Assembly (NCBI GenBank): GCA_003165095.1
Contig: PLSH01000448.1
Coordinates: 1-5,050 of the forward strand
Source: Acidobacteriaceae bacterium
Lineage (GTDB): Bacteria > Acidobacteriota > Terriglobia > Terriglobales > Acidobacteriaceae
Direction of reading: 5' to 3'
DNA length: 5,050 bases
Program-made: the position numbers and the translations under genes
Notes under the pieces: generated by a model
Told to the model about the DNA's origin: nothing
Databases searched by the model: none
The model's input: only the letters and a program-made list of their open reading frames with translations
Part shown: piece by piece, positions 1 through 5,050 of the stretch
How the letters are laid out: each line of letters starts with the position of its first letter
Position numbering within the stretch: position 1 is the first letter of the stretch

Positions 1-195
1 CACGGCAATAACATGTATCACCGACTCGGCCGCGTCGGAGAAGATGGCAACCGAGTGGGTTAAGAACCAGGCTGCTGTTTTGCCCACCAGCATGGCCACG
101 CCAACGAGGAGAGAGATGCGCATAGCGAATTGCGCATCACGCAACTCCTGTGCGTCTCGGGGCGGCGCGTGGCTATCGATCTGCTGCCTTGACAC
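1..195 (-). CDS. Cation diffusion facilitator (CDF) family metal transporter, N-terminal part
   Basis: This minus-strand frame stays open to the left edge, so only the first 65 residues are visible. CDF proteins are inner-membrane antiporters that export divalent metals (Zn, Fe, Mn, Co, Cd) in exchange for protons. Residues 1-24 are a hydrophilic cytoplasmic leader. Residues 26-45 (RISLLVGVAMLVGKTAAWFL) form a first membrane helix, and a second begins at about 49 with SVAIFSDAAESVIHVIAV. The S-D-A-x-E-S pattern (Asp54, Glu57, with His61 further on) matches the metal-site helix 2 of a common bacterial CDF branch; that is family knowledge recalled without alignment. The start chosen is GTG at 195-193, because GGGAG lies 6 nt upstream and a short leader suits the family. 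An ATG at 348-346 in the same frame would add 51 residues of unconvincing sequence, lacks a good ribosome site and falls inside a repeat end. Metal specificity cannot be judged from this fragment. Confidence 0.78.
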   Translation of the reverse strand, partial: MSRQQIDSHAPPRDAQELRDAQFAMRISLLVGVAMLVGKTAAWFLTHSVAIFSDAAESVIHVIAV

Positions 196-201
196 CTTAA
201 T

Positions 202-206
202 CTCCC
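202..206 (-). promoter_or_regulatory. Ribosome binding site deciding the CDF start
   Basis: GGGAG on the minus strand is followed by the 6-nt spacer ATTAAG and then GTG. It is the best Shine-Dalgarno match in the open frame and is the reason for choosing the GTG at 195 over the upstream ATG at 348. Confidence 0.5.
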
Positions 207-338
207 GCGGAACGGTTTCTCTGTATTCGGGAAATGATGATGCATAAGTCCTGATGAAAGATGTGATGAGTCTAACACCGCTTTCGTGAGGAAGGTGTGT
301 CAGCGCCTCGACCCCATATTTTTCGTCATAGGTTCCAG

Positions 339-461
339 CTGGTTGCATCAATAGCCTGAGACGAGGGAAAAATATCCCTCAGAGGCTAAAGCTCATGGTG
401 TTTGCGGCATTATCGGCACGGCTGAAGCCGTGCCCTTTCAAAGCGGGGTTTATGCAACCAG
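339..461. repeat. 123-bp palindromic intergenic element with inverted ends (REP/MITE-like)
   Basis: The ends are an exact 10-bp inverted pair: CTGGTTGCAT at 339-348 and ATGCAACCAG at 452-461. Inside are several hairpins. TAGCCT (352-357) pairs with AGGCTA (383-388) and encloses GAGGGA (363-368) with TCCCTC (375-380). A weaker hairpin with a TAAA loop lies at 382-394 and competes with the outer arm just named. A strong one with a TGAA loop lies at 415-434. I remember paired GGCTAAAGCC and GGCTGAAGCC hairpins followed by CCCTTTCAAAG and TTATGCAACC as dispersed repeats in Acidobacteriota genomes; I cannot verify this here. The element ends 2 nt before the stop codon of the gamma-glutamyltransferase gene. 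No open frame within it looks coding, so any movement would need a transposase supplied in trans. Confidence 0.6.
415..434. repeat. Perfect GC-rich hairpin inside the 339-461 element
   Basis: GGCACGGC and GCCGTGCC form an 8-bp perfect stem around a TGAA tetraloop (the T and the last A could also pair). It lies 30-49 nt beyond the stop codon of the gamma-glutamyltransferase gene on that gene's strand, so it could protect or end the mRNA. No U-tract follows on the minus strand (the next bases there are GATAATGCC), so it is not a standard intrinsic terminator. Confidence 0.65.
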
Positions 462-463
462 TT

Positions 464-2314
464 CTAGCAGGCGAGAGCTACGCCATCGGCGCGCATTTCG
501 CTGGCTGCGGCAAAGACACGGTCGGCGCCCTGTTTTCGGTTTTCAATGCACTCATAGCGCCCGAATCCGCCGTCGCTTTGGCCGATGGGCCAACCCATGG
601 CGATGAGGGCTTTGCGGGTGTCAACGGGAATGCCGGCCTCGAGATGAAGCAGGCCACGAGGGGTGAGATTCGGTGGATCTTCTCCCATGGTCTGCGAGGA
701 GCCTTCGTGATGCCAGCGTGGGCTGTCGCCGGCAGCCTGCACGTCGAGTCCGTAGTCGACGCGATTGACGACGATCTGGGTTTGTCCCTGCGGCTGCATG
801 TCGCCGCCCATGACGCCAAAGGCGAGCCAGGGCACGCCGTCTTTGGCGGCAAAGCCGGGGATGATGGTTTGGAAAGGGCGCTTGCCGGGCGCGTAGAGAT
901 TCGGATGGCCATCCTCTAATGAGAACAGCTCGCCGCGATCCTGGAACATGAAGCCGAGGCCGTCGGCGACCAGCCCCGAACCCATGCCGCGGAAGTTGGA
1001 TTGAATCATGGAGACCATCATGCCGCTTTTGTCGGCGGTGCAGAAGTAGGTGGTGTCGCCGTGGCTGGGAGCCTGGCCAGGATAGACGGGCTCGAGGATG
1101 CGATCGAGGCGAATGAGCTGGGCGCGCTGCTTCGCGTAATCCTTGGAGTTAAGCCAGTCGATGGGGATTTTTGCGAAGTGCGGGTCGGCATAGTAGCGGG
1201 CGCGGTCTTCGTAGGCCAGGCGCTTGGCTTCAATCTGGACGTGGAGGGATTGCGTGGACTGGAAACCGAATCCGCGCATGTCGAATTGCTCGATCATGTT
1301 GAGCATCTGCAACGTAGCCAGCCCCTGTGTGTTGGCGGCCATGGCATAAACGTCGACGCCGCGGTAGCTGGTCACCAGCGGTTCATCCCACTCGGCATGA
1401 TGCGCGCGCAGATCTTCGGCCGAGAGCCAGCCTCCGATGCGCTTGAAGTAGGCGTCGATGGTGTTGGCGATGGGGCCGTTGTAAAAAGCGTCGCGGCCGC
1501 CGGCGGCAATCATGCGATAGGTGCGTGCGAGGTCCGGATTGCGGCGGACGTCATATTCGTTGGGGGCCTTACCTCCGGGCGTGTAGGTGGCCACCGCATT
1601 GGCTGTTTCTTCAACGCCGGAGGCGGGACGGAGAAAAGCCGCCATGTTGCGCTTGATGTAATAACCGATGATTTGCGGCGCGGGATCGCCGCTCTCGCAG
1701 TAATGAATGGCGGGTTCGAAGAGCTCTGCCCACTTGAGTTTTCCGTAGCGCTGGTGCAAGGTCCACCAGCCATCGAGCGCGCCGGGGGTGGAGACGGAGA
1801 CGGCGCCAAGTTTGGGGATAACGCCGTTGACGGCTCGGGAACGCACGGTGGCCAGGGAGAGCGATTTTGGGCTCCGGCCGGAGCTGGCCATGCCGGCCAG
1901 CTTGCGTGCCTCGGGATCCCAGACGAAGGCGAAGCAATCGCCGCCGAGGCCTGAGCTTACCGGTTCGACAAAGCCGAGCATGGCGTTAGCGGCGATGGCC
2001 GCATCAACCGCGGAGCCACCGCGCTTGAGCATTTCGATGGCGGCCTGGGTAGCCAGCGGGTGCGCGGTGCCGGCAGCTCCCGAGCACCCTAGCGCCGGAG
2101 ACCGCGAGCTGAAGCTAGCCCCGGCAGGCCGATCTCCGGCATGCACATCGGGGCGAGTGAATCGCTCCTCGCCGGCAGCCTGAAATCCTGGAAGACTGGC
2201 GGGAAGGCTTTGCCCGGAACCGCTCTGGGTCTGAGCGTTACCAGGTTTGGGCGCGGAAGCGATGGAGCCGGCGGCGGCAAGGGAAAGAGTCTGAAGAAAC
2301 ATGCGGCGGCGCAT
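464..2314 (-). CDS. ggt: Gamma-glutamyltransferase family protein (YwrD-like), Tat-exported
   Basis: Gamma-glutamyltransferases are self-cleaving N-terminal nucleophile hydrolases that hydrolyse or transfer the gamma-glutamyl group of glutathione and related compounds. The protein has 616 residues, near the usual 530-600 plus a signal. Residues 2-8 (RRRMFLQ) followed by LSLAAAGSIASA make a twin-arginine signal, probably cut near residue 21 or 27, so the enzyme should be periplasmic or surface-bound. A GTAHPLATQAAIEMLKRGG block at about 82-100 and GLGGD at about 122-126 are the family's N-terminal landmarks. The expected self-cleavage site is DTTYF, with Thr421 as nucleophile. Downstream, GSGLVADGLGFMFQDRG and GVMGGDMQPQGQ are typical of the YwrD-like branch rather than of E. 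coli Ggt. ATG at 2314 is chosen because AAGGAG sits 6 nt upstream; an in-frame TTG at 2329 would place that site inside the gene. The C-terminal DGVALAC matches the normal family ending, so the gene is complete. True substrate is uncertain. Confidence 0.93.
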   Translation of the reverse strand: MRRRMFLQTLSLAAAGSIASAPKPGNAQTQSGSGQSLPASLPGFQAAGEERFTRPDVHAGDRPAGASFSSRSPALGCSGAAGTAHPLATQAAIEMLKRGGSAVDAAIAANAMLGFVEPVSSGLGGDCFAFVWDPEARKLAGMASSGRSPKSLSLATVRSRAVNGVIPKLGAVSVSTPGALDGWWTLHQRYGKLKWAELFEPAIHYCESGDPAPQIIGYYIKRNMAAFLRPASGVEETANAVATYTPGGKAPNEYDVRRNPDLARTYRMIAAGGRDAFYNGPIANTIDAYFKRIGGWLSAEDLRAHHAEWDEPLVTSYRGVDVYAMAANTQGLATLQMLNMIEQFDMRGFGFQSTQSLHVQIEAKRLAYEDRARYYADPHFAKIPIDWLNSKDYAKQRAQLIRLDRILEPVYPGQAPSHGDTTYFCTADKSGMMVSMIQSNFRGMGSGLVADGLGFMFQDRGELFSLEDGHPNLYAPGKRPFQTIIPGFAAKDGVPWLAFGVMGGDMQPQGQTQIVVNRVDYGLDVQAAGDSPRWHHEGSSQTMGEDPPNLTPRGLLHLEAGIPVDTRKALIAMGWPIGQSDGGFGRYECIENRKQGADRVFAAASEMRADGVALAC

Positions 2315-2320
2315 AAGTGT

Positions 2321-2326
2321 CTCCTT
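2321..2326 (-). promoter_or_regulatory. Ribosome binding site of the gamma-glutamyltransferase gene
   Basis: AAGGAG on the minus strand, 6 nt before ATG at 2314. It decides against the upstream in-frame TTG at 2329 and puts the Tat arginines at residues 2-4, as expected for a signal peptide. Confidence 0.8.
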
Positions 2327-2373
2327 CAAGGCTTGGGAAGATGATCACGCGGAAGTGGGGAAGTTCAGGTGCA

Positions 2374-2395
2374 GAGTTAACTCGCTTGTTTCAAG
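2374..2395. promoter_or_regulatory. Two adjacent dyads, possible operator for the gamma-glutamyltransferase gene
   Basis: GAGTTAACTC (2374-2383) is a perfect 10-bp palindrome. It is followed at once by CTTG-TTT-CAAG (2385-2395), an interrupted 4-bp dyad. Both lie 60-80 nt upstream of the gamma-glutamyltransferase ATG, where an operator or promoter would sit. I do not recognise the binding protein, and short palindromes arise by chance, so this is only a candidate. Confidence 0.25.
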
Positions 2396-2661
2396 TTCCG
2401 AATGAATTCGCCATGAATTATCTCAGGTAATATCTGTGGAGCATTTTCAAGAGAATCTTTGGTTGCAGCCCGGTCCAATTCTACTTGAGTCAGTCGAATT
2501 CCGTTGGCCGGGGGGGGCTTTTCGGCCCAATACCGGCGCTTGTCCAGCCTTTTCCAATGGTGGCTGCCAAACGTACCATGGCGGGTGTATGATTCTCCCG
2601 CTGCGTCCCCTTTGCGGTATCCCCATCGTTCCGGATCGAACTTTACACCGCTGCAGGGCAT
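2377..2661 (-). CDS. Doubtful small hypothetical ORF (94 aa)
   Basis: From ATG at 2661 to TAA at 2377, this frame encodes a 94-residue hydrophilic, basic product containing [24 protein letters not shown] and a C-terminal [20 protein letters not shown] recognise no family. For it: it fills most of an otherwise long gap, and its residue mix (W, Y, charged residues) looks more protein-like than the other frames here. Against it: no Shine-Dalgarno site precedes the ATG, third codon positions are not GC-rich as they are in the neighbouring genes, and the open frame continues upstream as an antisense shadow through the dehydrogenase start. It may be a transferred small gene, a decayed remnant or simply noise. 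The G8 run at 2510-2517 falls within it as a triple proline. Confidence 0.2.
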   Translation of the reverse strand: MPCSGVKFDPERWGYRKGDAAGESYTRHGTFGSHHWKRLDKRRYWAEKPPPANGIRLTQVELDRAATKDSLENAPQILPEIIHGEFIRNLKQAS

Positions 2662-2761
2662 CGTATTCAAGCCGGTATTCGCCGCTCGATTGGCAAGGTC
2701 AACCGGGAGGGGAGATTCGACTCGCGGGGGCGGCAGCGCAGGCGGAATGTCAGAACATCCG

Positions 2762-2767
2762 AGGAGG
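2762..2767 (+). promoter_or_regulatory. Strong ribosome binding site of the aldehyde dehydrogenase gene
   Basis: AGGAGG lies 8 nt before ATG at 2776, a near-ideal Shine-Dalgarno site. It fixes the start, and suggests high translation. Confidence 0.85.
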
Positions 2768-2775
2768 TAGGAATC

Positions 2776-4305
2776 ATGGCGACATCGACGGCAACGCATC
2801 CGGGCAAGCTCAGCGATCGCGTGAGCTTTCGCTCCCGCTACGGCAACTATATTGGCGGCAAGTGGGCAGAGCCCGCTTCCGGCCAGTATTTTGAGAACAT
2901 CACCCCCATCACGGGAAAAACGTTCTGCGAAATTCCGCGCTCCAATGCGCAGGACATCGAGCGAGCCCTGGACGCGGCGCATGCGGCGCGCGAATCCTGG
3001 GGCCAGACCAGCCCGACTCATCGCGCCGGACTCCTCAACCAGATTGCGCAGCGCATGGAAGACAATCTCGATATCCTGGCGCTGGCTGAAACCTGGGACA
3101 ACGGCAAGCCGATCCGCGAAAGCACTGCAGCCGATATTCCATTGGCCATCGATCACTGGCGTTACTTCGCCAGCTGCATCCGCGCGCAGGAAGGCACAAT
3201 CTCAGAGATCGATCACGACACAGTGGCCTACCACTTTCACGAGCCGCTGGGTGTCGTGGGCCAGATCATTCCCTGGAACTTCCCAATTTTGATGGCTACA
3301 TGGAAGCTGGCGCCGGCACTGGCCGCGGGCAACTGCGTGGTGCTCAAGCCGGCCGAGCAAACTCCGGCGAGCATTCTGGTTTGGGCGGAGCTGGTTGCCG
3401 ATCTGCTGCCACCGGGCGTGCTTAACATTGTCAACGGTTTCGGCCTTGAAGCCGGCAAGCCGCTGGCCTCCAGCTCCCGAGTGGCCAAGATTGCCTTTAC
3501 CGGCGAGACCACCACCGGCAGGCTCATCATGCAATACGCCAGCCAGAACCTGATCCCCGTTACGCTCGAGCTGGGCGGCAAATCTCCCAACATCTTCTTC
3601 GCCGATGTGTGCCGGGAAGACGATGATTTCTTCGACAAGGCCATCGAAGGCTTTGTGATGTTCGCGCTGAACCAGGGTGAGGTGTGTACTTGCCCGAGCA
3701 GGGCGCTGATTCAGGAGAGTATCTACGACAAATTCATGGAAAAGGCTCTCAAGCGGGTAGCGGCCATCAAGCAGGGCAATCCGCTTGATCCCACCACGAT
3801 GATCGGCGCGCAGGTCTCCAACGAGCAACTTGAGAAGATCATGAGCTACATCGACATCGGCAAGCAGGAAGGCGCCGAGGTGCTGATTGGCGGCCAACGG
3901 GCCCACCTGGGAGGCGAATTCGAGGAAGGCTTCTACGTTCAGCCCACGGTCTTCCGCGGCCACAACCGCATGAGGATCTTCCAGGAAGAGATTTTCGGGC
4001 CGGTAGTTTCAGTGACCACCTTCAAGAATGAAGAAGACGCGCTGGCCATCGCCAACGACACGCTCTACGGTCTTGGTGCGGGTCTTTGGAGCCGCGACGC
4101 GAACCGTTGCTATCGCCTGGGCCGCGGCATTCAGGCCGGCCGCGTCTGGGTGAACTGCTATCACGCGTATCCGGCGCACGCGGCCTTTGGCGGATACAAG
4201 CAATCCGGCATTGGACGCGAAACGCACAGCATGATGCTCGATCACTATCAGCAGACCAAGAACCTGCTGATCAGTTACAGCCCGAAGAAGCTCGGCTTCT
4301 TCTAG
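2776..4305 (+). CDS. aldB: NAD(P)-dependent aldehyde dehydrogenase, AldB/ExaC type
   Basis: This cytoplasmic enzyme oxidises acetaldehyde and similar short aldehydes to carboxylic acids with NAD(P)+. The 509 residues match E. coli AldB (512, recalled) almost end to end, with shared stretches such as [46 protein letters not shown] and the closing [12 protein letters not shown]. The N-terminal part (to about 265) holds the Rossmann-type cofactor domain: PWNFP with Asn168, KPAEQTP with Lys191, and FTGETTTGR. Glu265 in LELGGKSP is the general base. Cys304 in [11 protein letters not shown] is the catalytic nucleophile, with a second cysteine at 306 that is typical of this subgroup. EEIFGPV (404-410) is the conserved late motif. 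All catalytic residues are present and the gene is intact. A DUF779 gene follows on the same strand after a 144-nt repeat-rich gap, the pairing expected for this class. The natural substrate may be another short or chlorinated aldehyde. Confidence 0.96.
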   Translation: MATSTATHPGKLSDRVSFRSRYGNYIGGKWAEPASGQYFENITPITGKTFCEIPRSNAQDIERALDAAHAARESWGQTSPTHRAGLLNQIAQRMEDNLDILALAETWDNGKPIRESTAADIPLAIDHWRYFASCIRAQEGTISEIDHDTVAYHFHEPLGVVGQIIPWNFPILMATWKLAPALAAGNCVVLKPAEQTPASILVWAELVADLLPPGVLNIVNGFGLEAGKPLASSSRVAKIAFTGETTTGRLIMQYASQNLIPVTLELGGKSPNIFFADVCREDDDFFDKAIEGFVMFALNQGEVCTCPSRALIQESIYDKFMEKALKRVAAIKQGNPLDPTTMIGAQVSNEQLEKIMSYIDIGKQEGAEVLIGGQRAHLGGEFEEGFYVQPTVFRGHNRMRIFQEEIFGPVVSVTTFKNEEDALAIANDTLYGLGAGLWSRDANRCYRLGRGIQAGRVWVNCYHAYPAHAAFGGYKQSGIGRETHSMMLDHYQQTKNLLISYSPKKLGFF

Positions 4306-4308
4306 AGA

Positions 4309-4353
4309 CAGTGATCAGTGGTCAGTGATCAGTGGTTAGTGGTCAGTGATCAG
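4309..4353. repeat. Heptamer tandem repeat (CAGTGAT/CAGTGGT)
   Basis: Starting 3 nt after the dehydrogenase stop codon, the sequence reads CAGTGAT, CAGTGGT, CAGTGAT, CAGTGGT, TAGTGGT, CAGTGAT, CAG. That is two exact 14-bp units (4309-4322 and 4323-4336), then one variant heptamer and a partial unit. It has no coding content. Such AGTGATC/AGTGGTC tracts are, from memory, common between genes in Acidobacteriota. Copy number could vary by slippage. Confidence 0.85.
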
Positions 4354-4358
4354 ACCGA

Positions 4359-4402
4359 GTGCCCATCCTTGCGACGCTTTTGCCGCAAGGATGGGAAGGC
4401 AC
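4359..4402. repeat. Long intergenic hairpin between aldehyde dehydrogenase and DUF779
   Basis: CCCATCCTTGCG (4362-4373) and CGCAAGGATGGG (4384-4395) form a perfect 12-bp stem around a 10-nt loop ACGCTTTTGC, whose GC-TTTT-GC core may pair further. GTG (4359-4361) and CAC (4400-4402) can extend it past an AAGG bulge. No T-tract follows, so it is not a standard terminator, but it could attenuate read-through from the dehydrogenase or stabilise its mRNA. I remember similar hairpins as dispersed repeats in Acidobacteriota. A smaller inverted pair, GCAAAT (4411-4416) and ATTTGC (4423-4428), follows. Confidence 0.75.
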
Positions 4403-4449
4403 GAACTCATGCAAATCTGCTAATTTGCTGACTCGCTTATCGAGGCCCC

Positions 4450-4827
4450 ATGTCCGACCTACCCCAACAGGTTCTCGCCACCGATCTCGCTGTCCACCTG
4501 ATACGGGTTCTGCGCGAAAAGCATGGGCTGCTCATGTTCCACCAATCGGGGGGCTGCTGCGACGGCAGCTCCCCGATGTGCTATCCGCGCGGCGAGTTTC
4601 TGGTGGGCGACTCCGACGTGCAATTGGGCGAAGTGGACGGAGAGCCGTTCTACATGAGCCGCAGCCAGTTTGAGTACTGGAAGCACACGCAATTGATACT
4701 CGACGTGGTGCCGGGCCGCGGCGGCATGTTTTCACTGGACGGTCCCGAAGGGTTGCGCTTTCTGATCCGCTCCCGGGTGTTCAACGAAGGCGAAATCAGC
4801 GAATTGCGGGCAGCCGGGCGCATCTGA
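4450..4827 (+). CDS. DUF779 family protein, partner of AldB/ExaC-type aldehyde dehydrogenase
   Basis: This 125-residue soluble protein belongs to DUF779, recognised by FHQSGGCCDGSSPMCY (30-45), GEFLVGDSDVQLG (48-60), PFYMSRSQFEYWKHTQLILD (66-85) and VVPGRGGMFSLDGPEG (86-101). Its biochemical function is not established to my knowledge. Genes of this family commonly sit beside acetaldehyde-type aldehyde dehydrogenases (for example Rv0458-Rv0459 in Mycobacterium, recalled), as here. His31, Cys36, Cys37, Asp38, Cys44 and His79 could form a metal or redox site; this is inference. There is no signal peptide or membrane helix, so it should be cytoplasmic with its partner. ATG at 4450 begins just before the conserved region and is preceded by GAGG only 4 nt away, a weak and close ribosome site. 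The 144-nt repeat-rich gap leaves open whether it is read from the dehydrogenase promoter or its own. Confidence 0.92.
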   Translation: MSDLPQQVLATDLAVHLIRVLREKHGLLMFHQSGGCCDGSSPMCYPRGEFLVGDSDVQLGEVDGEPFYMSRSQFEYWKHTQLILDVVPGRGGMFSLDGPEGLRFLIRSRVFNEGEISELRAAGRI

Positions 4828-4830
4828 GAT

Positions 4831-4845
4831 CCGAAAGCCATTCGG
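4831..4845. terminator. Weak hairpin between convergent genes, possible terminator
   Basis: CCGAA (4831-4835) and TTCGG (4841-4845) form a 5-bp stem around AGCCA, starting 3 nt after the DUF779 stop and 8 nt short of the stop of the convergent gene. The position suits a shared terminator, but the stem is short and only TGTTT follows (4851-4855), so support is slight. Confidence 0.25.
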
Positions 4846-4853
4846 CAGCCTGT

Positions 4854-5050
4854 TTATCCGCAGATCAGCTCGGCATCGGGGAACGCATCCGCTCCGTCCT
4901 CAGGCTCCGTGCCTGAGTCGCGCTCAACACCGTCCGAAGCCTGTGCCCGCGATACGAAGAACTGTTCCACCTGCGCCAGCACTTCGCTTCCAGTTCGAGC
5001 GTGATAGATAGCGGCGCGCAGCTTGGCGCCTCCCGGCACGCCGTGCGTAA
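4854..5050 (-). CDS. C-terminal fragment of a minus-strand gene, possibly a fold-type-I PLP enzyme
   Basis: The frame enters from the right edge and ends at TAA (4856-4854), showing the last 64 residues. The segment VPGGAKLRAAIYHARTGSEVLAQVEQFF resembles the closing small domain of fold-type-I PLP enzymes (class V aminotransferases and cysteine desulfurases, or 8-amino-7-oxononanoate synthase-like proteins), which often ends with a strand carrying an arginine, then a T/NTxxEV turn and a final helix. That is a pattern impression, not an identification. The final 27 residues, from SDGVERDSGTEPEDGADAF on, form an acidic, probably disordered tail. The gene faces DUF779 tail to tail with 26 nt between stops. 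A GTG at 5039 occurs in frame, but a 61-residue gene starting there is less likely because the frame stays open upstream of it. Confidence 0.55.
   Translation of the reverse strand, partial: THGVPGGAKLRAAIYHARTGSEVLAQVEQFFVSRAQASDGVERDSGTEPEDGADAFPDAELICG

Larger units (their letters stand above)
2330..2775. other. Divergent intergenic region between gamma-glutamyltransferase and aldehyde dehydrogenase
   Basis: These 446 bases must hold the promoters of both diverging genes, yet I see no strong sigma-70 pair. The best plus-strand candidate is TTTACA (2642-2647), a 16-nt spacer, then a poor -10 TATTCA (2664-2669). I looked for a sigma-54 -24/-12 site upstream of the dehydrogenase because some genes for alcohol and acetaldehyde oxidation use one, and found none. 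A direct repeat GTATTC (2663-2668 and 2675-2680, 12 nt apart) could be an activator site. A run of eight G occurs at 2510-2517. Base composition is visibly less GC-biased than in the flanking genes, particularly at 2385-2480. A doubtful small reading frame is listed separately. Confidence 0.5.

Noticed and set aside
363..380. GAGGGA-TCCCTC hairpin as intrinsic terminator of the gamma-glutamyltransferase gene
   Set aside because: The T-run lies in the loop, not after the stem, and the hairpin is better explained as part of the 339-461 repeat.
395..919. Plus-strand 174-aa open frame
   Set aside because: It lies antisense to the gamma-glutamyltransferase gene and starts inside the repeat element; the minus strand carries clear family motifs.
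1001..1954. Plus-strand 317-aa open frame
   Set aside because: It is a long antisense shadow caused by GC-rich third positions of the gamma-glutamyltransferase gene; the product is repetitive in G, A and V with no domain.
2510..2517. G8 run as a phase-variation switch
   Set aside because: It falls only in a doubtful frame and a non-specific intergenic position, with no gene whose reading would be switched convincingly.
2690..2775. Sigma-54 promoter upstream of the aldehyde dehydrogenase
   Set aside because: TTGGCAAGG at about 2690 lacks the second half-site (TTGC) at the required spacing.
2436..2894. Plus-strand 152-aa open frame overlapping the dehydrogenase start
   Set aside because: No ribosome site or recognisable motif, and it overlaps the dehydrogenase N-terminus out of frame.
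2662..3156. Upstream extension of the small minus-strand frame into the dehydrogenase gene
   Set aside because: It reads antisense through the ribosome site and first 127 codons of a well-supported gene.
3202..3963. Minus-strand 253-aa open frame
   Set aside because: It is antisense to the aldehyde dehydrogenase, whose every catalytic motif is intact on the plus strand.
4309..4430. CRISPR-like array
   Set aside because: The repeats are contiguous heptamers without spacers, and the following inverted repeats are single copies.

Overview
The window reads as a piece of a GC-rich bacterial chromosome, most likely a soil Acidobacteriota (Terriglobia-like). That assignment is inference. It rests on the style of the intergenic repeats (paired GGCT(A/G)AAGCC hairpins, CAGTGAT/CAGTGGT heptamer tracts and a long CCCATCCTTGCG hairpin, all of which I remember as common in that phylum) and on GC-rich codon use. 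There is no rRNA, tRNA, CRISPR array, insertion sequence or phage gene in view.

Layout, left to right. (1) 1-195, minus strand: the N-terminus of a cation diffusion facilitator (CDF) metal transporter that runs off the left edge. (2) 196-463: a gap holding a 123-bp repeat element (339-461) with 10-bp inverted ends and internal hairpins. (3) 464-2314, minus strand: a complete Tat-exported gamma-glutamyltransferase-family enzyme of the YwrD-like branch. (4) 2315-2775: a divergent control region with two small dyads and one doubtful small minus-strand reading frame. (5) 2776-4305, plus strand: a complete AldB/ExaC-type aldehyde dehydrogenase. (6) 4306-4449: a gap filled with a heptamer tandem repeat and a 12-bp hairpin. 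(7) 4450-4827, plus strand: a complete DUF779 protein, the usual companion of this aldehyde dehydrogenase class. (8) 4854-5050, minus strand: the C-terminus of a convergent gene, possibly a fold-type-I PLP enzyme.

The functional core is the AldB/ExaC aldehyde dehydrogenase with DUF779. The enzyme oxidises acetaldehyde or similar short aldehydes to the acid. DUF779 has no established biochemical role but carries a striking HQSGGCCDGSSPMCY segment. The gamma-glutamyltransferase is transcribed away from this pair and probably works outside the cytoplasmic membrane on glutathione or other gamma-glutamyl compounds. The CDF gene lies downstream of it on the same strand, but the repeat-filled gap argues against tight co-transcription.

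I do not see a convincing new multi-gene system. The best leads are the DUF779 protein beside its dehydrogenase and the structured repeat elements in the gaps.
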